64,000 nt of DNA from Cyclobacterium roseum (GTDB lineage Bacteria; Bacteroidota; Bacteroidia; Cytophagales; Cyclobacteriaceae), in NCBI RefSeq assembly GCF_010119225.1, contig NZ_WNKF01000002.1, positions 310,001-374,000 of the forward strand, given 5' to 3'. Below, in pieces: positions 8,586 to 18,709 of the stretch (position 1 is its first letter; each line of letters starts with the position of its first letter). A model generated the notes under the pieces. The model was given only the letters and a program-made list of their open reading frames with translations. It did no database searches and was not told the DNA's origin. A program made the position numbers and the translations under genes.

Positions 8586-11210
8586 TCAGCGCGGCTGGAT
8601 ATTATCATTGGAAACCATACCTGTCTCGGGGTTTACGGTTACCGTTCTACTTCCCCTTCCTGTTTTATCAAACGCTCTTACCTTCACTTCACCCTCCAAC
8701 GGTATCGGCATTTCGTACTTCGGGGAGGTAGGGCTGGGTTCGCTGCCATCTGTCGTGTAGCGAAGTTCGAGCCCGGGAAAGTTCACATTGGCCTGAAGGG
8801 TACCGTTTTCTACCTTCACACCGGGAGGAGCGATTCGGTAAACGTACCCCCCGTTCCAGCGGGCCAGTTTGGGATACTCCCTTTGGGCAATGGTGTTGGA
8901 AAACCGATTCCAGCCTTTTTCAATTTCACGGTCCATTAATTCCAGATCATTTTCCCGCTCCCATTCCCGCTCTTTCGCCCAGGCACTCTCGGCAAAGCCC
9001 AGTAGCTTGGGAAAAATGTAATATTCTGCCATATCCCCCCCTTTAACGGTCTCTCCCCAAAGCTGCGCTTCCAATCCCAGGATATTTCCTCTTGCCTCCG
9101 GATTTATCCGGACCATTTCCTTAAATTCCACTTCCCTATCCAATTTCCTTCCCATATTGGTCGTATAGGTGGTTTTAAACCAGTCGTAAGGAGCAAAGGT
9201 CCAGGCATTTTTAGTATCTACAAATCCCGCCCAATACAAACCCGGTTCGGTAGGGTCGTTGGAATAGGCCAGGTCAAAGTAAAAATTAGATACATTACAA
9301 AGCACTACTTCGTAGCCCTGGTTTGCCAGTTGGTAGCCCATATCGGGGTAGTCAAACAGGTTATTCCATATATAGGGAACCACCTTTCTCCCTACAAATT
9401 CCGGATTGGGCCGGTATTTTCCCGTTTCATCCTTTATCAAAGCCATTTCTTCCCAAACATGTACTTCCAGGTCCCTTTTTTCCAGTCGCTTCAACAGTTC
9501 CCGGAAAAAATAGGCCTGCAAGTTTTTGGGATCCGTAATGTCCGGCAGTTCATTTAACAGGGAATCGGCCATGGGAGATTGGGTCCAGGAGCCTTCAGGA
9601 ACTTCATCCCCACCTGCATGCATTTTTTTCAATTCCAGGCCAGCCTCCTGATACATGAGAGCCAGTTCGTCCACAACCTTTTCATAAAACCGGTAGGTGG
9701 ATTCACGGGCCACACTGACCACGTTGTCCTTGTAGGCCTGAGCAGATAGGTATTCCGACCGGTCCTCGGGGTCAATCAGCCGGTATTCTTCCGCAGCCGA
9801 TTCATTTCCTTCCTCCATAAATTTCAGATACCTCGCTTCCATGGACTTAATGGCAGTCCTGGCATGCCCTGGAAAATTCAACTCCGGGATGATGGTAATG
9901 TGACGATCCCTGGCATATTCGAGCAGGTTGATGAATTCTTCCCGTGTATAAAACCCGCTGCCATGACCCGCAGCGGCATAGTCTTTCGGTCCGGAGCCAT
10001 ATGCGGGATGCAGCGCGGCCTCATCCATTCCCTTGACATGCTGTCGCTGCCCTCCTACCTCGGTCAACTCCGGAAGTCCTGGAATCTCCACCCGCCAGCC
10101 TTCATCTTCAGTAGTATAAAAGAGGAAGTGATTGAGCTTGTAATGGGCCATCATGTCCAAGGCTTTTTTAATGGTTTCCTTGGTTTGAAAATTTCTGGCC
10201 ACATCCATGTGCAGGCTCCTAAATTCAAATCGGGGTGCATCTTCTATGCGAACAATGGGTACTTCCAATGGCAACTCCTTATCCAGGTAAATCCCGGGAT
10301 CAAGTAAGGCCAACAAACTCTGAACGCCATAAAAAACGCCAGCCGCATCCCCACCGGTAATAACTATACCCTCTTCACCCACCTCCAGCTGGTAGGCTTC
10401 CTTTTGCTTCCCATCTACTTGAATATCGGCAATGGAAAGCAGCATTTCGGCATCTTCTCCAGGACCGGCTTCAACCACCAGGTTTACTCCAGACAGGCTT
10501 TCCAGTTTTTCGTTCAGGTAAGTGGCCTCCTTTTCCAGCCCTTCCTGATAGGCAATGGTCATTCCGGAATTAATTTCAAAAACACCTTCTCCCTTTTCCA
10601 GCAAAAATGGCGAGGGAATAATGGGTGAAAGTTCCGATGCCGCAACTGACTCCCTTTTTTCATTGGCCTCAAATTGGCTGGCCGGGCTGTATGGGCTTTC
10701 CGCATCAGCGGTACCTCTGAGCAGTTGTTCCTCCCTTTCGAAGGGCCTAACTTCCCAGTTGCTCACAGGAATGGTAGCCAGCTCCTCTTCCTCTTCTCCA
10801 TAAAACACGAAATAGAGCCCCATGGGGGCATCGGTCTCCTTGATGATCCCTTCTACTCCAGTATAAGCCACTTCTACTTGCTCCCCACTGCCCAGGTAAA
10901 ATCCTTCCCGGGGTGTGAGTTGATACCAGTCCCCGTTGATATGGGTGATATCCGCCTCTGTGCTGCTAACGATCATCCTTGGAGACATGTTGAAAAACAA
11001 GGCCCAGCCTTCATCTTCCAATGGCTGATATCCACTATTTTCGATTATAAAACGGGCGTCAAATTGACCTTCTTCCTCCGTAAAATTACTGACCAACTCC
11101 CATTCCAAATGAAGCTGTTCCACGGTTTGCTGCCAGGAAGGTTCTTTCTGGCAGGCAATAAAAAAAATGGTTATGCTGAGCAGCAGTAAGGAAGAAATGC
11201 TTTTATTCAT
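8586..11210 (-). CDS. GH20 beta-N-acetylhexosaminidase lipoprotein
   Basis: 874 residues. A lipoprotein signal ends at the FIAC box (about residue 20), so the enzyme is probably anchored in the envelope. An N-terminal carbohydrate-binding CHB_HEX-like domain (about 30-150) is followed by a GH20b domain (about 200-330), the catalytic barrel from about 335, and a C-terminal CHB_HEX_C-like segment (about 790-860). The catalytic pair is D535-E536 in HAGGDEVPEG; HMDVARNFQ and the later ENQ-like region GLEAQLWGE match the family. It should remove terminal GlcNAc/GalNAc from chitin or glycans. It diverges from the acyltransferase and sialidase-like genes, forming a small amino-sugar locus. Confidence 0.95.
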   Translation of the reverse strand: MNKSISSLLLLSITIFFIACQKEPSWQQTVEQLHLEWELVSNFTEEEGQFDARFIIENSGYQPLEDEGWALFFNMSPRMIVSSTEADITHINGDWYQLTPREGFYLGSGEQVEVAYTGVEGIIKETDAPMGLYFVFYGEEEEELATIPVSNWEVRPFEREEQLLRGTADAESPYSPASQFEANEKRESVAASELSPIIPSPFLLEKGEGVFEINSGMTIAYQEGLEKEATYLNEKLESLSGVNLVVEAGPGEDAEMLLSIADIQVDGKQKEAYQLEVGEEGIVITGGDAAGVFYGVQSLLALLDPGIYLDKELPLEVPIVRIEDAPRFEFRSLHMDVARNFQTKETIKKALDMMAHYKLNHFLFYTTEDEGWRVEIPGLPELTEVGGQRQHVKGMDEAALHPAYGSGPKDYAAAGHGSGFYTREEFINLLEYARDRHITIIPELNFPGHARTAIKSMEARYLKFMEEGNESAAEEYRLIDPEDRSEYLSAQAYKDNVVSVARESTYRFYEKVVDELALMYQEAGLELKKMHAGGDEVPEGSWTQSPMADSLLNELPDITDPKNLQAYFFRELLKRLEKRDLEVHVWEEMALIKDETGKYRPNPEFVGRKVVPYIWNNLFDYPDMGYQLANQGYEVVLCNVSNFYFDLAYSNDPTEPGLYWAGFVDTKNAWTFAPYDWFKTTYTTNMGRKLDREVEFKEMVRINPEARGNILGLEAQLWGETVKGGDMAEYYIFPKLLGFAESAWAKEREWERENDLELMDREIEKGWNRFSNTIAQREYPKLARWNGGYVYRIAPPGVKVENGTLQANVNFPGLELRYTTDGSEPSPTSPKYEMPIPLEGEVKVRAFDKTGRGSRTVTVNPETGMVSNDNIQPR

Positions 11211-11288
11211 AATTCAACAGATTTAAGTAGCCTTATTATTACCTGCATTGGTATTAAATTGACTATTGAACGAAGCTAATTTTATTAT

Positions 11289-12386
11289 ATGAAGCCAACG
11301 AGTACCCGATTAATCTCCCTGGATGCCTTAAGGGGGTTTACCATAGCCGCCATGATTTTGGTCAATTACCCCGGCACCTGGGACCATGTGTATCCTTCCC
11401 TGTTGCATGCATCCTGGAATGGCCTTACCATGACCGATTTTATTTATCCTTTTTTCTTGTTTATCGTAGGCGTTTCCATTGCCTTTGCTTACACCAAGCG
11501 GCTGGAAGGTGGCTTTCCCAAGCCAGAAATGTACAAAAAAATACTGATCCGCTCCTTTAAAATTTTCATCGTTGGTGTTTTTTTAAACCTCATCCCTAAT
11601 TTTGACTTTTCCGACATGCGCATCGCCGGGGTGCTTCAACGCATCGCTGTTGTCTTCCTTGCCTGCGCCTTCCTTTTCCTAAACAGCGACTGGAAAAAGC
11701 AAGCCTTCCTGGCCGGCGGCATCCTGCTGGTTTACTGGCTTGCCATGACGCTGATCCCAACTCCCGATGAAGGGGTGGTCATGCTCGAACCCGGAAGAAA
11801 CCTGGCTGCATGGATAGACCGAATCCTACTCCCGGGCAAAATGTGGGAAGGCTCCTGGGATCCTGAAGGACTTTTCAGCACCCTCCCGGCGATTGTGACC
11901 GGAATCTTAGGCATGCTGGCTGGCCAGATACTGCTCTCAAATAAAAACCAACACCTGAAAGCGAACTATTTGATGGCTTTGGGTGTGCCGTTGGTATTGT
12001 TGGGACTATTGTGGGCGCAGGTATTCCCCATCAACAAACACCTCTGGACCAGCTCCTTTACCTTGGTGACCGGTGGTGCCGCATTTATAGCCCTTGGGGC
12101 CTGCTATTTCCTGGTAGACATTTTAGGAAAACAAAAAGGAACCAGCGTGGGGATTATTTTTGGTGCCAATGCCATTACCGTTTACGTGCTGGCCGATGTG
12201 CTATCACTATTATTCTACGGGCTGGAAATGGGGGGGCAATCACTAAACGTTCATTTTCTGAATGCCTTCACGGGCATGGGGCTTTCCCTGAAGTTTGCCA
12301 GCATGCTGTATGCACTACTCTTCGTAGCCATCAATTTTATCCCGGCATATTTCCTTTACCGACGAAAAATATTTATCAAATTATAA
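11289..12386 (+). CDS. HGSNAT/NagX-like acyltransferase family membrane protein
   Basis: 365 residues with about ten membrane helices. The N-terminus RLISLDALRGFTIAAMILVN and the following TMTDFIYPFFLFIVG are hallmarks of the DUF5009/HGSNAT family, which holds heparan-alpha-glucosaminide N-acetyltransferase and bacterial NagX, implicated in amino-sugar use. The RIAGVLQRIAVVF motif near residue 115 is also conserved in the family. Divergent from the GH20 gene and 4 bases ahead of the sialidase-like gene, which supports a role in handling acetylated amino sugars at the inner membrane. The exact substrate is unknown. Confidence 0.9.
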   Translation: MKPTSTRLISLDALRGFTIAAMILVNYPGTWDHVYPSLLHASWNGLTMTDFIYPFFLFIVGVSIAFAYTKRLEGGFPKPEMYKKILIRSFKIFIVGVFLNLIPNFDFSDMRIAGVLQRIAVVFLACAFLFLNSDWKKQAFLAGGILLVYWLAMTLIPTPDEGVVMLEPGRNLAAWIDRILLPGKMWEGSWDPEGLFSTLPAIVTGILGMLAGQILLSNKNQHLKANYLMALGVPLVLLGLLWAQVFPINKHLWTSSFTLVTGGAAFIALGACYFLVDILGKQKGTSVGIIFGANAITVYVLADVLSLLFYGLEMGGQSLNVHFLNAFTGMGLSLKFASMLYALLFVAINFIPAYFLYRRKIFIKL

Positions 12387-12390
12387 GCGT

Positions 12391-14253
12391 ATGAAGCCTT
12401 GCCTTCCTCTTCTTTGCCTTTTAGTATTTATAGGGTATTTTAGCCACCTTCCCCTATCCATGGCCCAAACGGGAAGTATTCATGAGCCTGTCCGTTACAT
12501 AGGAGGAAACAGCATTGACCCGGATGTACATGAGGGCCGGCTCAGGTACGCGGTGGGGGTAGAAAGCAGGCAGACACTGCGAGTTAACCGAACCCAACCC
12601 GGACTGGCCGGTGGATTCGACTGGACCTACAGCCACGCTTCCAACCTTGCCTATTGGAAGGGCTCCTTTTACCAACAGTACTTAAGCAATCCTGTAGATG
12701 AACACATTGCGCCCGGACAAACGCTATTGATTCGCTCAAAGGATGGAAGGGCATGGACCGACCCGGAGGTTCTTTTTCCTCCTTATCCAGCACCGGAAGG
12801 TGTACGCATACCCGAAGGTTATGACGGCTACATGATGCACCAGCGGATGGGATTCTTTGTGAGCAGCAATGGTAAACTGCTCACCCTGGCGTTTTACGGG
12901 CATTCGGAAAACCCCTTCGAAGCAGGCGGTATTGGGAGGGTGGTACGTGAAATTAACGAGGACGGATCCTTTGGGCCGATCTATTTTATCCGGTATAGCA
13001 GCCATACCGAATGGAACGAGCACAATACGGGCTTTCCCTTTTACCAAAAATCAACGGACCCTGCTTTCGTAGCCGCTTGTGAGGAACTTCTGAACCATAC
13101 CCTGGTGTCCCTGCAGTGGCGGGACGAAGATAATGGACTGGACGGATTCTATACTGGTGATCGGGGCGGTTCGGCCTTCTCTTATTATAACCGGAAGGAC
13201 GGAAAAACCATTGGCTTCTGGAAACGATCCATGACAGCGATTTCCAGTGATGGGGGGGAAACCTTCTCCCCTTCTGTCAAAGCCCCTTCACTTACCATGG
13301 CCGGAGGAAAGGTTTGGGCTCAGCAAACAAGTGACGAACGGTATGCCCTGGTCTATAATCCGATTGACATCGACGAATACCGGTATCCATTAATTACCAT
13401 CCATTCGGACGATGGAATTATTTTTGATGACATGGTACTGGTACAGGGAGAGGTCCCTCCCCGAAGATTCTATGGGCGCTGGAAAGATTTTGGCCCTTGC
13501 TACGTGAGGGGCATTGTAGAAGGCAATGGAAATCCTCCCGGTGAAGATATGTGGCTCACCTATAGCATGAATAAGGAAGATATGTGGGTCAGCCGGGTGC
13601 CGACTCCCATCCGACATGCAGTGACCGGACCCGTTTCGGATGATTTTGACGGGTTGACTCCCTACGGAGCCATCCCGGATTGGAATATTTATGCCCCCCT
13701 TTGGGCACCGGTAAATGTGATCCCATCGCCTTTTGGAGAAGGGAGGGTGCTGGAGCTAAAGGATGAAGACCCCTACGATTATGCCCGTGCCATCCGGGTT
13801 TTTGAAGAAGGACAGGAAGTTCGACTGGAGTGGGAATTTACGACGGCATCCACCGGAAACGGGCAGCTTGAAATGGATGTCACCGACCGGTATGGCAATC
13901 GCCCTATACGCATCCTACTGGACGAAGAGAGGAATCTCAGCTATTGGGCCGGGCATGAAAAGGTATCGCTCGGCAAAGTTGAACCGGGGGAATGGCAGAA
14001 GCTCTCCCTGCAGGTGATGGCAACGCCCTATGGCTATTATTCCCTCAGCTGGAATGGGAAAAAGATAGCGGATCACATCCCGCTGACCGTGGCGGTAAAA
14101 TCGATCGAAAGGCTTTCGTTCCGCACAGGACCGTATCGGGACTTACCTGGAAGGAAAACGCCCAATGAGGATCCGGTTCCTCCTTTGCCGGGAGCCGATG
14201 AGAAAGTACCTCTGGCCCGTTTCCTAATAGATAATGTTACCATTACGGATTGA
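12391..14253 (+). CDS. Secreted sialidase-like beta-propeller protein
   Basis: 620 residues with a cleavable signal peptide (hydrophobic 3-22, cleavage near SMAQ). The central part has Asp-box-like repeats typical of sialidase/BNR propellers (AISSDGGETFSP, TIHSDDGIIFDD). The last 200 residues look like a jelly-roll domain (DDFDGLTPYGAIPDWNIYAPLW onward; KIADHIPLTVAVKSIERLSFRTGP). An Arg triad of a true exo-sialidase cannot be confirmed by eye, so the glycan substrate is open. Operonic with the acyltransferase gene (4-base gap) and next to GH20, it probably trims sugars in the same pathway. Confidence 0.78.
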   Translation: MKPCLPLLCLLVFIGYFSHLPLSMAQTGSIHEPVRYIGGNSIDPDVHEGRLRYAVGVESRQTLRVNRTQPGLAGGFDWTYSHASNLAYWKGSFYQQYLSNPVDEHIAPGQTLLIRSKDGRAWTDPEVLFPPYPAPEGVRIPEGYDGYMMHQRMGFFVSSNGKLLTLAFYGHSENPFEAGGIGRVVREINEDGSFGPIYFIRYSSHTEWNEHNTGFPFYQKSTDPAFVAACEELLNHTLVSLQWRDEDNGLDGFYTGDRGGSAFSYYNRKDGKTIGFWKRSMTAISSDGGETFSPSVKAPSLTMAGGKVWAQQTSDERYALVYNPIDIDEYRYPLITIHSDDGIIFDDMVLVQGEVPPRRFYGRWKDFGPCYVRGIVEGNGNPPGEDMWLTYSMNKEDMWVSRVPTPIRHAVTGPVSDDFDGLTPYGAIPDWNIYAPLWAPVNVIPSPFGEGRVLELKDEDPYDYARAIRVFEEGQEVRLEWEFTTASTGNGQLEMDVTDRYGNRPIRILLDEERNLSYWAGHEKVSLGKVEPGEWQKLSLQVMATPYGYYSLSWNGKKIADHIPLTVAVKSIERLSFRTGPYRDLPGRKTPNEDPVPPLPGADEKVPLARFLIDNVTITD

Positions 14254-14263
14254 TTTGGATTCA

Positions 14264-14953
14264 CTACTTGCCTCTCAAAGGAAAAGTCTCCAGGATTTGT
14301 ACCTTTTGCTTTCGCTGATACCAATCGTTAAAAACCAATTCTACCTGATCAAAACGCTGCGCTCCAAAAAATCGGTCCTGAAATGTGTCCAGTAAATCCA
14401 CCACCTTTTCAGGCTGTTGCACCGGTTTTTGAAAACGGATCACGGTGCAATGAGCGGAGACCAGCCGGTACCGTTTATCCAGCGACTGCTCCAAGGTAGA
14501 AGTTGCAAAGCGTGCTCGCAGGTTATTTCTGCCTTTTTCAAGTTCCCCATCCTGCGGAAAGCCTTTAATCATCAAACAGGATGGCGAGGCAAACACCCCG
14601 GCAAACCTCAGCGGTATCGGCTTGATGCCTGCCATGGCTTGTTGAATTAATTCTAAATACGAAGGAAGTTCCAGGTCCTGGAGGCGAAATCCCGGATAAC
14701 AGGAAATCACAGGCATTAGGGTGACATGTATGTCGGAAGCCGGATAATAATACTGCCCTGGTGCCACCCGATAAACAGCTTCAATAAAATCCGAAAAAGC
14801 AGCCAGCAGTTCCGCGCCCGGCCTAAGTAAAAGCGTCAATCCTCTCCTAGAATCGGAGGGGTTTGTTATTTCGGGATCATACGAAAATCCCTCGGTCGCC
14901 ACGTTGGCCATTGCTTCGGCATGCAACCTGTGATAATGCCCTTGCAGGTCCAT
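14264..14953 (-). CDS. 2H phosphoesterase superfamily protein
   Basis: 229 residues from ATG at 14953; a TTG three bases earlier is less likely. Two H-x-T motifs mark the 2H fold: DIHVTLMPV (about residue 75) and SAHCTVIRF (about residue 166), separated by about 90 residues as in 2'-5' RNA ligase/cyclic phosphodiesterase-like proteins. Such Bacteroidota proteins are sometimes labelled mutarotase, which the motifs do not support. The start shares one base with the stop of the upstream gene (TGATG), so they are coupled. Substrate unknown, probably a nucleotide cyclic phosphate. Confidence 0.8.
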   Translation of the reverse strand: MDLQGHYHRLHAEAMANVATEGFSYDPEITNPSDSRRGLTLLLRPGAELLAAFSDFIEAVYRVAPGQYYYPASDIHVTLMPVISCYPGFRLQDLELPSYLELIQQAMAGIKPIPLRFAGVFASPSCLMIKGFPQDGELEKGRNNLRARFATSTLEQSLDKRYRLVSAHCTVIRFQKPVQQPEKVVDLLDTFQDRFFGAQRFDQVELVFNDWYQRKQKVQILETFPLRGK

Positions 14954-16020
14954 CAATCGCTTGCTTCATCAAATTTCCGAAAGACCAATTGCAACAATTC
15001 CTGTACTTCATCCGACTGCACGTCCCATTTAAGGGTGTTAACAAAGCTGCTGTTCATGAGGCTTACCGCATCAAAAAAGCTGTCTGTACGGTCCAACTCT
15101 TCCAGCGCCTGGTCCATTAGGTCCGGATTTCCCTGAAAAAGCCGCTTGGTAAACATGATTCGTTGGTTGATGCCCATTCCATCTCTAATGTGCTCAATAC
15201 TACCTTTCATATAGGCATGTTCTTCCGATTCAAATCGGGCCCAGGCCAATGCCGGATCAATGCTCAATGCACCCTCATCCGGGAAAGCTTCCCCGGACGC
15301 TTCATCCGGTAGCGGTGCCACATCCAAATCGTCTTCTACAGGTTCCTGGGAAACCCGAGTGGTAGTTCCTTCAGGCCCGGCTTCCCAAATGATCAGTTGG
15401 CCCATGTCTATGGGCAAAATAGCGTGGATCTGCTCAAGTAATGCTTCCGGAGACGCATCCTCAGAAAAATGGTCATCAAATCCCTGATGTAGTTTTTCTC
15501 TCCATGCGGGGCTTTCCGGAGATTCAATCAGAACCTCCACCGCCGGTTGCCAGGAAGTAGCATGCCACTTCAGGTATTTTCGCAGACCTTTGAAATCGGG
15601 GCTTGATTTTTTACTTTGGCCTTCCAATTCCTCTTCCATAAAGGGCATTGGTTCCACTGCGAGCTTCAGCACTTTTTCCAGGGAACGTTCCAATAGCGGT
15701 TCGAAATCTTCCTGCCGGATTTTTATCGCTCTGGAAAGCACGTTCATAAAATCCTCCAAGGCACTTACTACTTTTCTATCTTGAAAATCAAAAAAGGGAC
15801 TTCGGGAAAACCGCTCCATCTGCTCCTGCCAACTTTCAAAAAGGGATTTGATTACCATCAGGTTAAGCTGTCGGCAGGGGGTAAGGGTAGCGATTTCCTC
15901 TCCGCTAATGGTCTCCGTTGATTCAAAAAATTCCTTGCATAGGTTTTGGGCAAATTCCCTGGAATACCTGACAGCGTATTCCGTATTTAAACTGCGTTGT
16001 CTTTCCATATGGATCGTCAT
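14953..16020 (-). CDS. Conserved Bacteroidota protein of unknown function
   Basis: 355 residues, soluble, rich in Glu and Asp in the middle (residues 200-245 are acidic and probably disordered). The C-terminal module (INQRIMFTKRLFQGNPDLMDQAL, then SFVNTLKWDVQSDEVQELLQL) resembles a short module repeated in conserved proteins of this phylum next to housekeeping genes. It is divergent from tdk and coupled to the 2H phosphoesterase gene, which suggests a cytoplasmic housekeeping role in nucleic-acid metabolism; this is inference from position only. Confidence 0.7.
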   Translation of the reverse strand: MTIHMERQRSLNTEYAVRYSREFAQNLCKEFFESTETISGEEIATLTPCRQLNLMVIKSLFESWQEQMERFSRSPFFDFQDRKVVSALEDFMNVLSRAIKIRQEDFEPLLERSLEKVLKLAVEPMPFMEEELEGQSKKSSPDFKGLRKYLKWHATSWQPAVEVLIESPESPAWREKLHQGFDDHFSEDASPEALLEQIHAILPIDMGQLIIWEAGPEGTTTRVSQEPVEDDLDVAPLPDEASGEAFPDEGALSIDPALAWARFESEEHAYMKGSIEHIRDGMGINQRIMFTKRLFQGNPDLMDQALEELDRTDSFFDAVSLMNSSFVNTLKWDVQSDEVQELLQLVFRKFDEASD

Positions 16021-16126
16021 TATTCGGTTAAAAGTACTTGTAAAGGTAGGGATTTTATCCTTTAAAGAAAGGATGCATTGCTTAACAGGGGATTTGAAAG
16101 GGTGTAAAAAAACAGATAAAAACCCG

Positions 16127-16134
16127 TAATTTTG
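16127..16134 (+). promoter_or_regulatory. Candidate -7 promoter element for tdk
   Basis: TAATTTTG matches the phylum -7 element exactly. No TTG lies 19-20 nt upstream. It would give a leader of about 80 nt before the tdk start at 16220. Confidence 0.4.
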
Positions 16135-16219
16135 CGGATTCCAATGCAGGCCCTATCTTTCCGTCTGCCTTTGGTGCTGTTATTGGATAGTCGTTGTTGT
16201 TAATCCTATTTTTATTACC

Positions 16220-16807
16220 ATGTTTATCGAACCTTCGTTAGGAAATCACGATCAGGCTGCACGAAAAGGGCAGGTAGAAGTTATCTGTGGATCCATGTTT
16301 TCTGGCAAAACCGAAGAGCTAATCCGAAGATTAAACCGCGCCCTGATCGCGCGGCAGAAGGTTGAGATTTTCAAACCTGCCGTGGACCAGCGGTACCATG
16401 AGCAAAATGTGGTATCCCACAACGAGAGCATCATCCGTTCCACCCCGGTTCAATTTGCAAATGACATCCTTTTACTAGCAGGAAACTGTGATGTGGTGGG
16501 CATCGATGAGGTTCAGTTTTTTGACAACCAAATCATCGCCGTGACCGAACAGCTGGCCCGATCCGGAGTGCGGGTAATCCTGGCGGGATTGGATATGGAT
16601 TTTGAAGGGAAGCCCTTTGAACCCATGCCGCAATTAATGGCCATTGCGGAGTATGTAACCAAGGTGCATGCCATCTGCATGAAATGCGGTGATTTGGCAG
16701 CCTTCAGTTACCGTCTATCTGCCGAGAAATCCAAAGTGATGCTGGGGGAAAAAGGAAGTTATGAAGCGCGGTGTCGCAGGTGTTTTTACCAGGGCAAGGA
16801 ATCCTAA
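16220..16807 (+). CDS. tdk: Thymidine kinase
   Basis: 195 residues, the usual length of the type II (TK1-like) enzyme. The P-loop GSMFSGKT is at residues 24-31, the Walker B-like VVGIDEVQFF near 92-101, the lasso QLMAIAEYVTK follows, and the zinc site is formed by CMKC and CRRC. It phosphorylates deoxythymidine to dTMP in the salvage pathway. RecO follows after 4 bases, so the two are likely co-transcribed. Confidence 0.97.
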   Translation: MFIEPSLGNHDQAARKGQVEVICGSMFSGKTEELIRRLNRALIARQKVEIFKPAVDQRYHEQNVVSHNESIIRSTPVQFANDILLLAGNCDVVGIDEVQFFDNQIIAVTEQLARSGVRVILAGLDMDFEGKPFEPMPQLMAIAEYVTKVHAICMKCGDLAAFSYRLSAEKSKVMLGEKGSYEARCRRCFYQGKES

Positions 16808-16811
16808 TACC

Positions 16812-17498
16812 ATGTTACGAAAAACCAGGGGAATCGTCATTAACTACATCAAATACAGGGAAACCTCTATCATCGTACGGATTTTTACCCGGGATTTGGG
16901 CTTGAAGACTTATCTGGTAAACGGTGTCAGGAGCCAGAAGTCTAAAACCAAGATGGCCCATTTCCAACCCCTTACCCTACTGGAACTGGTGGTATATGAC
17001 AAGGAAAATGCGAACCTGAACCGGATTTCAGAGGCCAAACTGGCCATGGCTTTTCAGCGCATCCCCTTTGATTTTTACCGTTCGGGTATCAGCATGTTTA
17101 TGGGGGAAATCCTGGGTAAAGTGGTGGTGGATAATTACCAAAACGAAGTCCTGTTTGACTACCTTTTCCGGCTTATCCTAACACTTGACAGCCCCGAATT
17201 CCAACCCGGACTGTTTATTCTCCTTTTCCTGATTCGTACCTCCCGGTATCTGGGATTTGAGCCGGATGATGCGAGGGAGTTTTACCTTCAGCTGCCTGTG
17301 CAACAAACCGGAAGTACAGTGGAGGATAAAATCAGCTACCTGGATCAGTTGTTGGAGCAGCAGGAAACCCTGCTTCCCGCCTTGCCGGTACGTCTGAAAA
17401 GAACACTGATAGATGATTGGATTCTATTCTATAAAATCCACATCGACGGGTTCGGAGACATTAAATCCCTTACCGTGCTGCGAACACTGGTCAAATAG
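16812..17498 (+). CDS. recO: DNA repair protein RecO
   Basis: 228 residues from ATG at 16812; the frame is open to 16761 but that overlaps tdk and lacks family similarity. The N-terminal OB fold is recognisable (TRGIVINYIKYRETSIIVRIFTRDLG, then a YLVNGVRS turn) and is followed by a helical domain (residues 80-228). The zinc-finger cysteines of some RecO proteins are absent, as is common in this phylum. RecO loads RecA on SSB-coated DNA during gap repair. It sits 4 bases after tdk. Confidence 0.93.
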   Translation: MLRKTRGIVINYIKYRETSIIVRIFTRDLGLKTYLVNGVRSQKSKTKMAHFQPLTLLELVVYDKENANLNRISEAKLAMAFQRIPFDFYRSGISMFMGEILGKVVVDNYQNEVLFDYLFRLILTLDSPEFQPGLFILLFLIRTSRYLGFEPDDAREFYLQLPVQQTGSTVEDKISYLDQLLEQQETLLPALPVRLKRTLIDDWILFYKIHIDGFGDIKSLTVLRTLVK

Positions 17499-17721
17499 CC
17501 GCCTTTCTATTCCATTTGGATCCTTTAGGAAACCGGCGGAAAGTGCTCCAAAGTGCCTTCCCGTTAGGAGGTCCATTTACTGGTCTGAGGAGTCAACAGA
17601 CCTCAGCAAAAACAAGCACCCTAAACCCGGGGTTCAACCTTCATAAAAACGACGGTAAAAGCAAGGAAAGGTATTTAATTTTACCCCAAAAAAAATTACC
17701 TTGCAGCAAACTTAATAATGA

Positions 17722-18705
17722 ATGAGCGAGATATTATTCAATGAAGTCCCATCCCTGGATCTGGCAGATTTTACTTCGGGGAATCCCGAAAAAAAAGCCG
17801 CTTTTGTAAAAAATCTGAGTGATGCCTACCAAAACATAGGCTTTGTGGCGATAAAAAATCATGGCTTGGACCAATCCCTTCAGGATGAGCTTTACGAAGC
17901 CATTCAGTCTTTTTTTTCATTGCCTGATGAGGTAAAAGCAGCCTATGAAAAGCCGGAAATTGGCTATCAACGTGGGTATACGGGTAAGGGAAAGGAGCAC
18001 GCCAAAGGTAGGAATACCGGAGACTTAAAGGAATTTTACCATGTCGGCCAGGAATTGGATTGGATTTCGAATGATGATGCGGTAAAAGCAGATTATCCGG
18101 CCAACGTCTGGCCGAAGGAAGTTTCCCATTTCAAAGCCGTTTCATTAAAAGTGTTTCAAACAATAGAAGAAGCCGGGAAACAAATGCTAAGGGCCATCGC
18201 TATCAGTCTTGGATTGAAAGAATCCTACTTTGATGATAAGATACTCCACGGTAATTCCATTTTGCGCTCCATTCATTACTTCCCGATTTCAAACCCCGAA
18301 GAAGTGCCTACAGATGCCGTACGGGCAGCAGAACACGGTGATATTAATCTCATCACCTTGCTTATGGGTGCAAGTGCCGACGGATTGGAGGTTTTACGGA
18401 GAGATGGAAAGTGGATTCCCATTACCGCCTTACCGGAACAATTGGTGGTAAATGTGGGCGATATGCTGGAAAGGCTGACCAATAAAAAACTAAAATCCAC
18501 CATCCACCGGGTGGTGAATCCACCACGGGAAAAAATGAACAGCAGCCGGTATTCCATTCCTTTTTTCCTCCATCCCCGTTCAGGAATGAATCTTAGCTGC
18601 CTCGAAGACTGTGTGGATCAGGACCATCCGAAAGCATTTGAGGATTGTACCGCCGGTGAGTTTCTGGAAGAAAGACTAAAGGAATTGGGTCTGAAAAAAA
18701 AGTAG
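17722..18705 (+). CDS. Isopenicillin N synthase-like Fe(II)/2-oxoglutarate dioxygenase
   Basis: 327 residues with the non-haem iron triad H205-x-D207 (EHGDINLIT) and H262 (STIHRV), and the co-substrate-binding R276-x-S278 (SRYSIPFF). The N-terminal domain (NIGFVAIKNHGLD, FFSLPDEVKAAY) matches the DIOX_N module of this family. Members hydroxylate or desaturate small molecules; they occur widely in non-beta-lactam bacteria and the substrate cannot be read. The start at 17722 is chosen over an out-of-frame ATG at 17718. The chrA gene follows after 4 bases. Confidence 0.92.
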   Translation: MSEILFNEVPSLDLADFTSGNPEKKAAFVKNLSDAYQNIGFVAIKNHGLDQSLQDELYEAIQSFFSLPDEVKAAYEKPEIGYQRGYTGKGKEHAKGRNTGDLKEFYHVGQELDWISNDDAVKADYPANVWPKEVSHFKAVSLKVFQTIEEAGKQMLRAIAISLGLKESYFDDKILHGNSILRSIHYFPISNPEEVPTDAVRAAEHGDINLITLLMGASADGLEVLRRDGKWIPITALPEQLVVNVGDMLERLTNKKLKSTIHRVVNPPREKMNSSRYSIPFFLHPRSGMNLSCLEDCVDQDHPKAFEDCTAGEFLEERLKELGLKKK

Positions 18706-18709
18706 TCGG

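Noticed and set aside
12391..14253. True exo-sialidase assignment
   Set aside because: Asp-box-like repeats are visible, but the Arg triad and catalytic Tyr/Glu could not be confirmed, so only sialidase-like is stated.
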